Source: Ophioceras dolichostomum (lineage: Eukaryota > Ascomycota > Sordariomycetes > Magnaporthales > Ophioceraceae). Taken from it: 64,000 nucleotides of DNA. The notes beneath the pieces are model-generated. The model was not told the DNA's origin. It did not search any database and saw only the letters and a list, made by a program, of their open reading frames with translations. Position numbers and translations under genes: made by a program. The stretch's first letter is position 1, and every line of letters begins with the position of its first letter. Location of the stretch: positions 4,829-68,828 of the forward strand of contig PYST01000174.1 of the NCBI GenBank assembly GCA_003049485.1, written 5' to 3'. This document shows, piece by piece, positions 23,020 to 34,568 of the stretch.

Positions 23020-24811
23020 AAACAAAGACCAAGGCAGAGAGGAACGGGCGCCATGCCAACCGGTTTCGCATTGCATTCTGCATTTTGCATACCTACCTAC
23101 CTATTGGATAGAAGGAGGGTGGAGAGACAGGCGGGATGAGTGGCGGGAATCTACAATGGGCATCATGGATGACTTGCGTTCTTCTTGCAACTTGTACATC
23201 TCACCGAGTCGATTTGGGTTTGGAGCTGTGAATCGCTGTTCGCTGTTCTTGTACGACGTACACATATATAAACGCAAGCCATAAGGGGAGGGCGTCGGTC
23301 CTAGCTAGGATCTGTCCTGGGGCTTGTGGGCCTTGCCCATATCAGAGACTACAACCTAACCAGTGTATTCTAATTGTATCACCATAAATCCGACGGAAGC
23401 ACGAACGAACGCCTTTCCTTAACGGGGCTGTGGACTTGGAAAACATCTTGGCTCATTATACAAGCATATCCACGTACAGAGACCGGATGCACTCTCTTTT
23501 AAACAGTTCATCAATGCGCCCCCATTGCGCGTTGCTCACATTGTTCGCTTCATCTCGTCTTCGGAGGCCAGACACACAGTCTCGTCCCTCGTCCTTTGCG
23601 CAAGTCTCGTCTCACGCAGCGGAGATTAATACATCCCGAAAAGCCTGCACCATCACCCGGGTTCCGTCAGCCCACTTCCTGGTTTGCCCGATCTTGCATC
23701 CTGATATCATATCATATCTTTCCTGCCTCTGCCGCCTGTACGATGATCTACCTAGGTAGGTAGGTACCTACCTCGGGCGTACATCCTCGGCCGCCTGTCG
23801 TGCGCACAGGAACGAGAGGGCTCACGTCTGACTGATCACAATTTCATAACTAAGTTGCCCGCCCATACCTCAGGTACCTTAGGTGCTTCAGACGAGAATC
23901 ATGCATTCGCACATTGCATCGCATCCTGTTGAACAAAGCCCGAACGACACAGATCACGGGACAGTTGTGTCTTTTTTTGCTGATGGGGGAAATCCATCGA
24001 TTCTCTCTTTGCACACAATCGGACAAGAAGAAAACTGCGATCTCAAGGGGAAGAAGGTAAACGACGGGAGCTAAGAATTTTAAAAGGGGGCGAGAATGGA
24101 GGAAAAAAACCACGATCAAGCGAAACATGCCTCCTCTGCCACGACATGAGAATCAAAAGGCCGGAGAGAGGAAGAGAAAAGCGAAGGAGACCAAAAAAGA
24201 AAAGAAAAGACAAGGGATGCGTCGGGGTAATGTCGTGCGAGGGATCCTACTCTCCGTCCCACAAGCAGGCGTGTGTGTCTGTGAGCCGGTGATGAGAGAA
24301 CCCCAAGCATGGCTTTCCTCGTCCCCGAGCAAAAGAGAGAGAAAAGGCCGAGCAAAGTCTTTTTGTTGTAAAATACAAGAATGTTGTTTTCGTGTGATTC
24401 CCCTCCCCTAGCCCTTTTCATCTTCCCTTTCTCACATGCTCCTTTTCTTCTACCGTCGTCCCCTTTGTCGGCCTCACTCTCCTGTCCTGCCCTGTGCTCT
24501 AGCGAACACAGAGGCAAATGCAAAGGTAGGTGCCTATGGAGGCAGGTAGGTAACACTAGCCCGCCTTTCGTCATGTCTCCTCCACTCCGTCCCCCTATCT
24601 GCTCATCTCATTGCAAGTACTCCTTTCACCTCTTCGCCTGCCCCCCCTCAAAAGTCTGTTTCGATATGTAGTCGTTGGATGAAATGCCGGTGTATACGTG
24701 CGCTCTGACGACTGAATGACTGAGTTTATGCTCAGAGAGAAAAAGAGGCCGAAGCCGTGGCCGTACAAAATTCTTTCTCGATTGAGAGTAGTAGAAATGC
24801 CCGGCTGGGAG

Positions 24812-24858
<47 letters not shown>

Positions 24859-25731
24859 GGTGGACTGCGTGTGGGTGGTGCAAGGGATGTTGTCTTGTGC
24901 TCTCGTCGGCTTCACCCACCGGCGCAAATGTCGTGCATGGAAAAAAGGGGCAGGGCGTCAGGGACATCACGGCACAGAACCGAAGGAGGCTTGAAGCCAC
25001 CCGCCCATATCACGGACATTCTCAGCCGGCAGGGAGCAAAAGTCGAGGTAACACATGGTGCGACGTGTGAGTGTGGGCGTGTGGGCGACTGATAATAATA
25101 ATACGAAAAAAACAACTTCTCGACTTGGGGGGAAGAAGAAGAATTGACGAACAAAGGAAAAACAGCGACTAGAGAGACCCTTCCTTCAAAACCAACAAAT
25201 TATATCGTCCATAAGTGTTCAAGACCGAGCACCAAAGCATCTCGCAACCATCCTCCCCTCAGGAAAGGTTCTTCTCAGAAGTACCCTCCCCTACGATTTT
25301 TTTTTCTCTTTTCTGTTCGCGTGGTAGCTTTTGTTTTCCTGTAGGCCCTCCTTTTTCCCCCATCGCGCCGCCACCGCCACACTGGTGCACATCATCATCC
25401 ACCGTCCCCAAAACGTGCTCAAAACGCGCTCGGAGCGAGAGATAGAGAAAACGCCATGTCTGTCCTGTTGTCTTATGGAGGGTATTTTTGTTTCGACAAT
25501 TAAGTGGCTGATGATTAAAAGAGGAGGATGAAGTTGAAAACAAGAAGTGAAGTTAAAAGGTGAAACAAACAAAAGAGAGAAAAGAAGCAAGCCAGTCAAA
25601 ATGGGAAAAGCAAAAAGGGAAGCTTCGGTATTGAGTGGGCATCGTGAGAGTACTAAGACAAGGATCATGGAAGAAAGTAAAGCGCAGGGAAAGCAGCAGC
25701 GAGACCAAGGCCGGCGTGAATAGCAGTGGTC
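23020..25731. other. Convergent intergenic region, 2.7 kb
   Basis: Between the 3' ends of uS4m and the septin gene. It holds TACCTA-type elements at 23091-23104, 23747-23773 and 24524-24551, a TG microsatellite at 24813-24850 and several purine-rich stretches. Long ORFs here are artefacts of simple repeats. Size is large for two 3' ends, so an unrecognised non-coding or species-specific gene is possible, but none can be supported. Confidence 0.4.
24813..24862. repeat. (TG)19 microsatellite with GGTG extension
   Basis: An uninterrupted TG dinucleotide run covers 24813-24850 and continues as GGTGGGTGGGTGG to about 24862. Likely polymorphic between strains. It creates spurious Val/Cys-rich ORFs on both strands. 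Confidence 0.95.
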
Positions 25732-27719
25732 TTAGCGGAGAGAGAAGCCCTTCCTCTTGGGCTCCTTCTCCAGCGGTCGGCCGCTCTCCACGCGCGACTT
25801 CTTTTCTTCGAGCTCTCCGCGTTGGCGGTCCAGCTGCTCCTTCATCTCGCGATGTCGGGCGTACAGCTCCTCCTCGCTCTGCTTGAGCTTCGACTCCTTC
25901 TCAGCCACCTTCTGCTGGAACACAAGCTTCATCTCGGCCTCCATCTTCGCGAGCTTCTGCTCGTGGAGGGCACGCTCCTCCTCCTGCTTGACGGCGGGGT
26001 TGACCTCCTTGAAGACGCTCGGGTCCTGAGACACGCCCATCTGGAGCAGCTTGTCGGTACGGTAATTCTCGTACAGGATGTTGTTGGTGTGCTCCTTGAG
26101 CTCCTCCATGTGGGTGCGGATGAGCATCTGCCGCAGCTTGACGAAGTCGCAATGGTCCTCGTTGTCGACCTCAATAACACCCCATGGGTAGCGACGGCCA
26201 CGGACCTTGCGCCCGTCAGCGTTGGTGATCTCGTTAGTGGCACCCACAACCGCGAAGGGCACCTTGGACATGATCTCGTTGTTCTCCGCAATGGTCTCCT
26301 CATCGTCCAACTCATAGCGGGGGCCCTCGAAGATCTGCACCTTGTGGTGCTTGATGTCCGCCAGGATCTAAAACGAATGGTGGTAATTAGTCACATGGTT
26401 CGTGATGTCGAGATCACTTCTGCACTCCACGACAGCTTTTGCGGTGATGTGACGTGACTTACGCGGTGCTTGAAGGCGACAATCTCCTCATCCGTCAGCG
26501 TGTCGGCCTTCGCGATAACGGGGATCAGGTTGACCTTGGTGTGGAGCCGCTTCATGACCTCGATGTCCAGGGGCTTGAGCGAGTGGCCTGTGGGCTGGAT
26601 GAAGAACACGCAGGCGTGGATACGGTTGTCGACGATGTTCATGCGGTTGACCTTGTTCTCAGCATCCAGGTAGGCATCGAAGCGCTGCTCGATGTTGTCC
26701 GTGATTGGGCGCCAAGACTCATCGTTGTTGACGAAGTCGCCGAAGCCGGGGGTGTCGACGACAGTCAGGCGTAGGCGGACACCAGCCTCCTCGATGTCGG
26801 CGCTGATGGACTGGATGGTAACGGTCTTGGGAATGATGTCGAGGCTAGGGCCCTTCTGCTCCTTAGGAGGGTACAGTGAGGTGTTGAACAGAGTGTTGAC
26901 CAGTGTCGACTTGCCCAAGCCAGATTCACCTGATTGAGGTGGATAAATAACGGATCAGACATTGCTACAAACCGGGCGGAGCTGGGCAGTCACCAATAAG
27001 GGACGATAGAGAGGGAATGGGAGAATGGCAAGGGCACACGAAGTACGCACCAACGACCATAACGTTGAAGTTGAAGCCTTTGCGCACACTCTTGCGGTGC
27101 CACTGGTTGGGAAGGTTGGCAAAACCAACATAGCCGGTCAACTTCCGGCGGACAATGTTCCTAGCCTCGCTTGCAGCGGCAACTGGTCGGGGGTTAGAAG
27201 AGACAGATCCATGCGAGGACTCGGCGGTGGACGGTCGAAGCTTGCCATTGGACGGAGCTTGGGGAGCCCCCTTCGCCTCCATTGCATTCGAGGCTGCAGA
27301 TCAAAACGGAAGATAGTTAGCTTGCATATCACAAACAAAGTCCACACAAATTGGTTAACTATGCCAGCACAGCGAAGAGCAAGACAAGAGACAGCGGCTT
27401 TACTGGGGGTGGACGATTTGGGCCCGGCGGCGCTGAGATACAGCTCGTCGTAATCCAATGTCTTCACAGGGCCCAGCGTTGGAGGAGGCTCCACATCCAA
27501 CATGCTCCGGTATCGCTGAGTGTTGTTCTGGTTGACGTTGTCCTTGCCAGTCGGTAGACTGCTGGATCGCGCGGTCGGGACGGGAGCGGTGGCGGCCACA
27601 GGGCGATTCTCCTTGGTCGCCTCGGACCGGGTTGTAACATCGGCGGTGACCGTGAAGTCCTTGTCCAACTGGACGCTGCGCGTGCGCGCCTTGGAGTGTT
27701 GGCCCAGGTCGAAATGCAT
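25732..27719 (-). CDS. Septin, Cdc3/AspB group
   Basis: GTP-binding filament protein that forms hetero-oligomeric rings and bars at septa and hyphal tips. Exons 27719-27404, 27293-27051, 26929-26463 and 26367-25732 give 553 aa. Shared septin start RRKLTGYVGFANLPNQWHRK leads to VMVVG-ESGLGKST; the third splice completes the P-loop (G187-S194). G3 is DTPGFGD, G4 is AKAD, and the septin unique element includes RRYPWGVIEVDNEDHCDF. The C-terminal coiled coil is long and charged (EEERALHEQKLAKMEAEMK), ending KRKGFSLR, as in AspB. The N-terminus is extended by about 145 residues, partly from an exon before MEAKGAP. If translation began at the Met at about 27282 the protein would be shorter. A further upstream start exon is possible (see findings). 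Confidence 0.95.
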
Positions 27720-30138
27720 CGCGCAGGGGCCACCAGGGAGGAGAGCTCGCGGCTTGTGCGTTGTGGACACGACAACACGAGCCAGGACGAGCCAGGACGA
27801 ACGTGAGGGTGATGACGAGTAGTATGAGCCGAGTTATATGCGAAAAATCTCTGGAGCGGGCTGTCCCAGAGTCCGAACGTATGGATACCACATGCAGCTG
27901 TAATGAGCGTCTCGGTGATTTGGTCCGGTCGGCCAGGTGCAGTGTTCGAGTCCAGGAGGGAGTATTTCGCCCAAGATTGACCAAATGTGCCCGGAGGAGC
28001 CCGGTTGGGCCAGCAGGCGAGGATCCCACGGTGCCGGCAGCCATGTCCAGCGTGTCTCTTGTCGTTGCTTCCTTGCATGCAGAGCATTCAGAGCAACAGG
28101 AAAGGTGGCGCTTACCCATTGTGTGAAGACAAATGCTTCAACAGGAATCAGGTAAGAGGACGCAGGGAAGGAGCGAGGTCTGTGGCGATGATTTTATCCC
28201 GTCGAGTTAGCAAAACCATCGAGGGGGAGAAAGAGAAGCAAAAAAATTCGTTGCGTGTCCCGTGCGACTGCTTCCTGCATGGCAATTTTACCACACACCA
28301 CCGTGCTTTGCAGGAAGGTCCTCTCAGCAAGGTGGGCGTTTCCCCAGCAGAGAGTTTGGGCAAGACGGAATAGATTACAGGAACAAGAATGTGTGCTTTC
28401 TTTGCCTTTGTATCTTCGTTTACTTCTTCCCCTTCTTCACTTTTTCCTCTCTCCGTTATTCTTCGATTGTTTGGGAGTAACAACAGGTGCAATGTGTGTG
28501 AAGGAAAGGGGGAAAATAATTTCCCAACGTACCAAGATCTGAACGCTTCTGTTAATCGCGTGTCAGAGGTGTCGCAAGATCTCTCGACTGCGCGATGTGG
28601 CGATTCTGCTGTGCCTAACTGTTTAGTTCCGTCACCAACGAGGCAGGAGAGATGATATTCCAAAGAACGGAGATGCAACAGGATTGACTTCGAGATTACT
28701 CGAAGGAAGGTTAGATGTTGACTGGAGGAAGGTGAGGTTGAGGTTGGGAAGTTCCCAGGGAAATTTGGGTGCGACGGGTTGGAAAGATTAGGACAGGAGA
28801 AGTGAAAGTGCCCCCCCCGGCCAGCAAGCCCCGTCCCATTTCCCTTCTGGACAAGGGACTTTCACCACGTAAAAGGGGGCTTGTGCTCAGGTGGAGCGCG
28901 TTCACTGGTGGTCCCTTTTCTGTCCCTGCGCCGGGTGTGAGTCCAATTGCAAGAAATAGTGTGGCTGTAGCCAATCACAAGCTCGGAAACGAGATGTCAT
29001 CGGCATTAAATTGTGGGACCTGCACCCCTGACGGGCAGCTTCGAGCTCGGACTTTGGCCTCAGGCTCTCAGGCCTCGACTCCCCAGCATCCGTCACGCAA
29101 CGGTGCAACGCTGAACGTCTATCTCCACGATGTTTAGCTGTTGAAGATCACCATGACCGCCCATAATTTACGTGGCAGATTCTACGAGGAGTTCTCTATA
29201 ACTTTGGGTTGCCAATGGGCGAGGTTGTCGCTACCTGGGCAGGATTTTCGGCAGTCTGCTGGCGCCACCCCAACGCACGACCAACTTCTCCCTAGAAGGA
29301 GCTCGCCTGCAGATTGGAGGGATGCCACACACACATTCTTCCCACTGGCTAGAACCTGCTCTTGATGGGCCACCCAACCGGTTTGCGGCATGGGATGGGA
29401 CTCTCGACCTCGTACAAACACGAGAAACACTGCCTCGGATCAAGACTCAAGAGTGGGCTTCAAAACGTATTTACGGAATAGTTGAGGTGGATTTTGCGAC
29501 GCCGATGGAAGCACATGGTCGACTGCATCCGTTGTTGAACTCCCTCGAGCTCTTCAATTGTTTTGTTTCTCTTTTTTTTTTTCTCGATTCGCCTTTCTGT
29601 GCCCCCCTGCACGATGCAGCTACCAGGTAAAGGCAGGCCCCACCCCCAATCAGACCACGATGTTCCACCTGTATTCGTTTATCCACGATAGCACGATAGC
29701 ACGAGAGTGCCTCAGCGCCTCTCAGACCAATTGATGACATCAACGGAGGCGGGCAGACGACCCTGGTTCAAGCTTGTGCAAGGTGCAAGCTTGCGCGGGA
29801 TTTCCCACGATGGTGCTTACACCGACCGTCTTCTCTGCCGCCCGCCCGTCGCCTCTCGGACGTGTGACAGTCCCTTAAAAAAAGACTGCTCTTGCGCAGA
29901 AAAGTTGACGTGTTCCCTGCCGTTCGTTCGTTCATGTGTACACCAACGATTCGCTGTTTCGGATGGGCGAAACGCAAGAAAGAGGACTTACCCTCCCCGC
30001 CACTCGTTGCTTGATTCCGATTCGCTTTTCGGTCTTCGGGGCGGAACGGACGGTTATGATCGACGATTAGAGGTGGCGGACGTTTATTAGACTGCCGAGC
30101 GTTGCTTTTGTCGCTGCCGTCGTGGTCACACAACCAAA
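27720..30138. other. Divergent intergenic region, 2.4 kb
   Basis: Separates the septin start from the phospholipase start. The septin side contains an ATGG followed by a GTAAGC donor (28119-28110), a candidate leader exon. Duplicated AGCACGATAGCACGA-like sequence lies near 29689-29706 and a T-rich run near 29570-29583. No protein-like ORF was found in 28.2-30.1 kb. Confidence 0.4.
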
Positions 30139-32763
30139 ATGAGGCTCCTCCTTCTCGCCCGTAACGCGCGGGGCCGTTTCGAAGACCTGCTGAGCCGGCG
30201 GCAACAGCCGCTGACGCTGATGAGGAACTTTGTGGTCCACCACGCCCTTCGGCCAAGCCAAGGCCCAGGCCCAAGCCCAGGCGGTCGCCACTACTACCAC
30301 AACCCACGTTGGAATAAGCTCGCCCTGTCGAGGCCGGTATTGTGGCCGCTGCCGCCGGGACTGTGGCCCGCCGGCCGCAGGAGCTTGTTTTCTGGAAGGA
30401 GGAGGAAGGCGAAGAAGTCGCGACGCTCAGCCATTGTGCCCGTCCTAGTGGCCGGCACTCTAGCAATTTACACGCTTTACCCGGCAGACGATTTTCGTCA
30501 GCTGAAAAGCGGCTCCCCTACAGCACCTACCCATCGCCGCTCTACCGCCGGCGGCGAGGATGGCTCTGAGGACAACGACCAGAAGCCACAGCAAGGCGGC
30601 GCGTGGGGCGTCTTTTCTCGACGCTTCGAGTCCTTCTCGAAGACCACCGACATCGAGTGGAACGCTGCCAAAGTTGTCGACCTCATCCTTCCAGAATGGT
30701 CGAAGCTGATCCCCGGTTACGTCCGAAAACTCCAGCGGGAGCTCGACATGGCTCCCGGGTCGTTGGCGGATGAGATTTGGTGCGAGGCGAGTGACCCGTC
30801 TCTTCACCCGGAGATCCGGTTTGCTGCCAAGGTTCGCGTGTCGAACGACCTTTGCAACGAGGAAAAGACGTTTCTCAGCCGTAGAAAAGCGCTCACGGCC
30901 GTTGGGCTGGCCAATTACCTGGGACTGGACCCTAATACTGTCCACCCAGACGATGTTCCCATTATCGGCTTGTGCGGCTCTGGCGGCGGGCTGAGGGCGC
31001 TCGTTGCCGGGGCTGGGTCGCTCTCCGCTGCCGCCGAAGACGGCCTCTTTGACTGCGTTACCTATACCGCCGGCGTGAGCGGATCATGTTGGCTACAGGC
31101 TCTATTTTTCTCGTCTGTATCACAGTGCAGCTTCAGCCAGCTACTAGACCATCTGAAGGCTCGCATTCAGGTGCACATCGCCTTTCCACCCGCGGCTTTC
31201 AACTCGCTCGTCTCCGCCCCGACCAACAAACCTTTGTTGAGCGGCATCGTCGAGAAGCTGAAGGGCGACCCCGGGGCAACATTTGGGCTAGTCGACATTT
31301 ACGGACTGCTTCTCGCCGCGAGGCTTCTCGTTCCGAAAGGCGACCTCGGCGTTGACGAGCGAGACTTCAAGCTATCCAATCAGCGGGACTGCTTGAGATT
31401 CGGGCAATATCCCATGCCCATTTACACCGCAGTACGGCATGAGATTCCCGAGATGGACAGCCAGTCCTCTGCTCAAGTCCCGTCTGTGACTGAGGCGGAG
31501 AAAGAGCGGGCGAAGGCAGAGGCCTGGTTTCAATGGTTTGAGGTCACCCCGTACGAGTTCTTTTGCGAGGAGCTCGGCGCAGGGATTCCCACCTGGGCGA
31601 TGGGTCGGAGGTTCCGTGGCGGCGTCGACGTGCCTCGGGAGGAGAATGGGCTCCACCTCCCTGAGATCCGCCTGTCCCTCCTCCTGGGCATGTTCGGCAG
31701 CGCCTTCTGCGCGACCCTGAGCCACTACTACAAGGAGATCAGGCCCCTCGTTCAGCGGATCAGCGGCTTCTCTGCCGTCGACGAGATGATCGCGGGCCGC
31801 AACGAGGACCTGAGCAAGGTCCACCCAATCGACCCGATCAGCTTGCCGAACCCAGTCTTCGGCATGGACCCCAACAGTCTACCCCGGACGGCCTCTGAAG
31901 GTGTGCTCAAGAGTGAGTACATCCAGCTCATGGACGCGGGCATGTCCAACAACATACCTGTCTATCCATTCCTCCGCCCCGGCAGAGGCATCGAAGTCAT
32001 CATCGCCTTCGACGCGTCGGCCGACATTAAGACGGACAACTGGCTTTCGGTCGCAGACGGGTATGCTCGCCAGCGTGGAATTAAAGGCTGGCCTGTTGGC
32101 ATCGGCTGGCCTCAAGAGGCCGACTCACCAGAGAAGACTATTGGGGAGATGCAGGATGCGCGTGCCGATTCCCCCGCCGATGCAGAGCGGAAGCTCGAGG
32201 ACGCACAATTCGAGCAGGTAGTTCAACGCCTCGGCAACAACAGCGACGACAGCAACAAGAGCAACGGCAAGGACAGCGACGGCAACAATACTAAGTCATC
32301 CCCAGCCGCCAACGACCTAGGCTACTGCACCGTCTGGGTGGGCACCACACAGGAGCGCTCCTCCGAGCCCCCTCCGCCGCCGCTCAAGTACAGCGACAAC
32401 AACGACGACGTCGACGAGCAGGAGCGCTGGCGGCTGATGGAGCCCGACGCGGGCCTGACCGTGGTGTACCTGCCCTTCCTGGCCAACCCGGCAAAAGTCC
32501 CCGGCGTGGACCCCGCGTCGAGCGACTACATGAGCACGTGGAACTTCGTGTACACGCCCGCGCAGGTCGACGAGGCCGTCAGCCTCGCGCGCGCCAACTA
32601 CGCCGAGGGCCGCGGCCAGATACGCGCCACCGTCAGGGCCGTCTACGAGCGCAAGAAGATGCTGCGGGAGCAGCGCGAGGAGCGGAGCCGGAGGGAGCAC
32701 TTCCGGAGGCTGGTCCGGCTGGGCGTTGTGGATAAGCTGGGGGAAGGTGACCATTTTAGTTGA
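30139..32763 (+). CDS. Cytosolic-PLA2-like phospholipase with mitochondrial-type N-terminus
   Basis: Predicted to release fatty acids from phospholipids (phospholipase A2/lysophospholipase, patatin-like fold). One exon, 874 aa. The Ser-Asp dyad parts are visible: oxyanion loop GSGGGLR (280-286, with the family Arg R286), nucleophile GVSGSCW (S314), and DAGMSNNIP (D599). Supporting motifs include PIYTAVRHEIPE, WFEVTPYEFFCEELGAGIPTWAMGR and FGMDPNSLPRTASEG. The first 115 residues are basic and Arg-rich with no acidic residue for long runs, then a short hydrophobic stretch (IVPVLVAGTLAIYTLYP), consistent with a mitochondrial presequence plus inner-membrane anchor. No C2 domain is present. The C-terminal third has an Asn/Asp/Ser-rich linker, a Pro run and a charged helix. 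Mitochondrial location is inferred; the enzyme family is secure. Confidence 0.9.
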   Translation: MRLLLLARNARGRFEDLLSRRQQPLTLMRNFVVHHALRPSQGPGPSPGGRHYYHNPRWNKLALSRPVLWPLPPGLWPAGRRSLFSGRRRKAKKSRRSAIVPVLVAGTLAIYTLYPADDFRQLKSGSPTAPTHRRSTAGGEDGSEDNDQKPQQGGAWGVFSRRFESFSKTTDIEWNAAKVVDLILPEWSKLIPGYVRKLQRELDMAPGSLADEIWCEASDPSLHPEIRFAAKVRVSNDLCNEEKTFLSRRKALTAVGLANYLGLDPNTVHPDDVPIIGLCGSGGGLRALVAGAGSLSAAAEDGLFDCVTYTAGVSGSCWLQALFFSSVSQCSFSQLLDHLKARIQVHIAFPPAAFNSLVSAPTNKPLLSGIVEKLKGDPGATFGLVDIYGLLLAARLLVPKGDLGVDERDFKLSNQRDCLRFGQYPMPIYTAVRHEIPEMDSQSSAQVPSVTEAEKERAKAEAWFQWFEVTPYEFFCEELGAGIPTWAMGRRFRGGVDVPREENGLHLPEIRLSLLLGMFGSAFCATLSHYYKEIRPLVQRISGFSAVDEMIAGRNEDLSKVHPIDPISLPNPVFGMDPNSLPRTASEGVLKSEYIQLMDAGMSNNIPVYPFLRPGRGIEVIIAFDASADIKTDNWLSVADGYARQRGIKGWPVGIGWPQEADSPEKTIGEMQDARADSPADAERKLEDAQFEQVVQRLGNNSDDSNKSNGKDSDGNNTKSSPAANDLGYCTVWVGTTQERSSEPPPPPLKYSDNNDDVDEQERWRLMEPDAGLTVVYLPFLANPAKVPGVDPASSDYMSTWNFVYTPAQVDEAVSLARANYAEGRGQIRATVRAVYERKKMLREQREERSRREHFRRLVRLGVVDKLGEGDHFS

Positions 32764-33245
32764 GGAGACCATCGCGGCGTCCTGGGCATTATGATTTGAT
32801 GCTGAATGGTGATGATATCGTGGGAAGATATGTAAGATATTCGGAAACATATACCCCCTTTTTGCACCCATAGGTGTAGACAAAGTAAAAAAAAAATTTC
32901 TTTTCGTTTCCCAGGGTCCTTCAGACTTAGGAGAGGTCGAGGAAATAGCCCCTTGTTTTATGAGTACAGTAATGCGTCCCCGCTCTACTACAACGTGTGA
33001 CGAGATTGTTCCGATATTGGCCGTTTAGCCTCCCCTCTTGTCTAGAGTTACCTAAATACAAAAAAATGTATAGGTCAAATTCCCCTATCTCCAAGGGAGA
33101 GATGAAGTCACTGGTGAGGTCTCTCAACCATCTCCACGTTTTTATGTCACAGTTTGTATTATACATAGCTTCTGCTGCTGCTGCTGCTGCATGCTTCTTG
33201 CCCGCCCCCACCCTTCGTACAAGCACCTACCACCATGCATCGCTC
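32764..33245. other. Convergent 3' region of the phospholipase and mL44 genes
   Basis: 482 bp with an A-rich run near 32886-32897 and a CTG repeat of about seven units at 33173-33192. No gene is supported. Confidence 0.35.
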
Positions 33246-34568
33246 TCAGAGGATCTCGCCAATGTCTATGTACACCGGCTCCCAGGGCTCGGTGTCCTCG
33301 ACGAGCACGTCGCTCGGCACGCGGGTCTGCGGGCCGGGGCTGTACAGGTACCACGACTTGAGCGCGTTGATGGCGGCGGCCACGCGGGCCTCGTTCGCGT
33401 TGGGCCCGGAGCCCTCTCCTAGCTTGTCCTGGCCGCTGTAGATTCCGACGACGACGACGGGCCGGTTGGACGCGCGGCCCGTCTCGGACAGCAGGCGGGC
33501 CACGGGCGGCTCGAAGTCCTCCCTGGCGCACAGGCGCGCCAGCTCGTGCGTCGGCTGGCGGAACCCGAACAGCCCGGACAGGTTCAGGTGCCGCGACAGC
33601 ACGTGCGCCTTGATGAAGGACTTGGCCGCCTCGCGGCCGCAGTGAGCGTACGTGGCGCCGACCAGGGCCCGCACCAGGTCCGCGTGCGCCTCCCGCGCGA
33701 TTTCTTGCTTGTCCTCCCACGAGCGCTCTAGGGAGAATCCGCCGCCTTCGCTGCTGCTCTCCTCTCCCGCCGAGGCTCCTCCCTCTGCGCTGCTGTCTGC
33801 TGCCGAGGCCTCGGTCCCGTTGTCGTTCGGGGCGGAGGTGGTGGAGGTGATCATGTCGCCGAACTCGTCGTCCATCACCGCGCGGCTGGCGATGCCGCGC
33901 CTCCACTTGTACTTCTCGAGGTACTTGGCCTCGGGCCGCTCGTAGCCCCATCTCCTCATCTTAGGCCGGTCCTTGGTGACGGAGAACTGGAGCAGGCCGG
34001 GATCGACCTCGCCGCCGGGCTCGGCGACGCTCTCGACGCCCCATGACCGTGCCACCGAGGCGAGAGACTCTGGGCCGATGAACGCCCTGGAGGCCTCGGT
34101 CATCACCTGAAAGGGCAGCCTGGGGTAGTGGCAGATCAGCCACTCGGTGGCGTGGTAGCCGAGGAGTGACGAGCCCAGGAACGCGAGATTCGAATTGTTG
34201 AAGCGCCGGTCATTGTCCGCGGAAGGGTCGATGAGCGTCCGCGCGAGAGTTTGGAGCGGGATCTGGTTGGGTAGGGAGAGCCGCGCGTGAAGGGCAGCGA
34301 GCTTGGCCGAGCTCAGCGCCCGATCTGGGGGAGGAGATGGGAAGGCTTCAAGAGGGGAAGGCGTGGCCGCGTCGTTTTCATAGGGCATCTCCGTGGCAGC
34401 GGCGGCACTTGATTGGTGCCTCGCTTGAGTCCATGGTGAGTACCAGGGCTGGCTGCAGCTCCTGCAGGAGGAGATTCGTGGTAGAGGCGAGTTTGCTGCT
34501 GGTGAAGGTCGTGATGGCCGGGCTGCCAGAAGCTGGCCCGACCATGTCCCCAACCGTAATCTCTTCAT
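33246..34568 (-). CDS. Mitochondrial large-subunit ribosomal protein mL44 (Mrpl3-like)
   Basis: Structural protein of the mitochondrial 54S subunit with an RNase III-like fold that lacks catalysis, plus a double-strand RNA-binding domain. One exon from the ATG at 34568 gives 440 aa. Upstream in-frame sequence (PFFFLFFLFF) has no ATG. The first about 80 residues are Arg/Ser-rich with no early acidics (MKRLRLGTWSGQLLAARPSRP), a mitochondrial presequence. Diagnostic are FNNSNLAFLGSSLLGYHATEWLICHYPRLP and AHADLVRALVGATYAHCGREAAKSFIKAHVLSRHL. These are RNase III-like segments without the EExxxD catalytic box. C-terminal dsRBD-like part: RPVVVVGIYSGQDKLGEGSGPNANEARVAAAINALKSWYL. An acidic Ser/Gly/Glu insertion lies between the halves. 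Divergent from the complex-I-like gene. Confidence 0.93.
   Translation of the reverse strand: MKRLRLGTWSGQLLAARPSRPSPAANSPLPRISSCRSCSQPWYSPWTQARHQSSAAAATEMPYENDAATPSPLEAFPSPPPDRALSSAKLAALHARLSLPNQIPLQTLARTLIDPSADNDRRFNNSNLAFLGSSLLGYHATEWLICHYPRLPFQVMTEASRAFIGPESLASVARSWGVESVAEPGGEVDPGLLQFSVTKDRPKMRRWGYERPEAKYLEKYKWRRGIASRAVMDDEFGDMITSTTSAPNDNGTEASAADSSAEGGASAGEESSSEGGGFSLERSWEDKQEIAREAHADLVRALVGATYAHCGREAAKSFIKAHVLSRHLNLSGLFGFRQPTHELARLCAREDFEPPVARLLSETGRASNRPVVVVGIYSGQDKLGEGSGPNANEARVAAAINALKSWYLYSPGPQTRVPSDVLVEDTEPWEPVYIDIGEIL

Noticed and set aside
24716..25092. Val/Cys-rich ORFs across the TG repeat
   Set aside because: Created by the (TG)n microsatellite; no protein-like sequence around it.
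27400..28119. 239-codon minus-strand ORF overlapping the septin first exon
   Set aside because: Out of frame with the septin exon and motif-free; only its initial ATGG plus GTAAGC is of interest as a leader exon.
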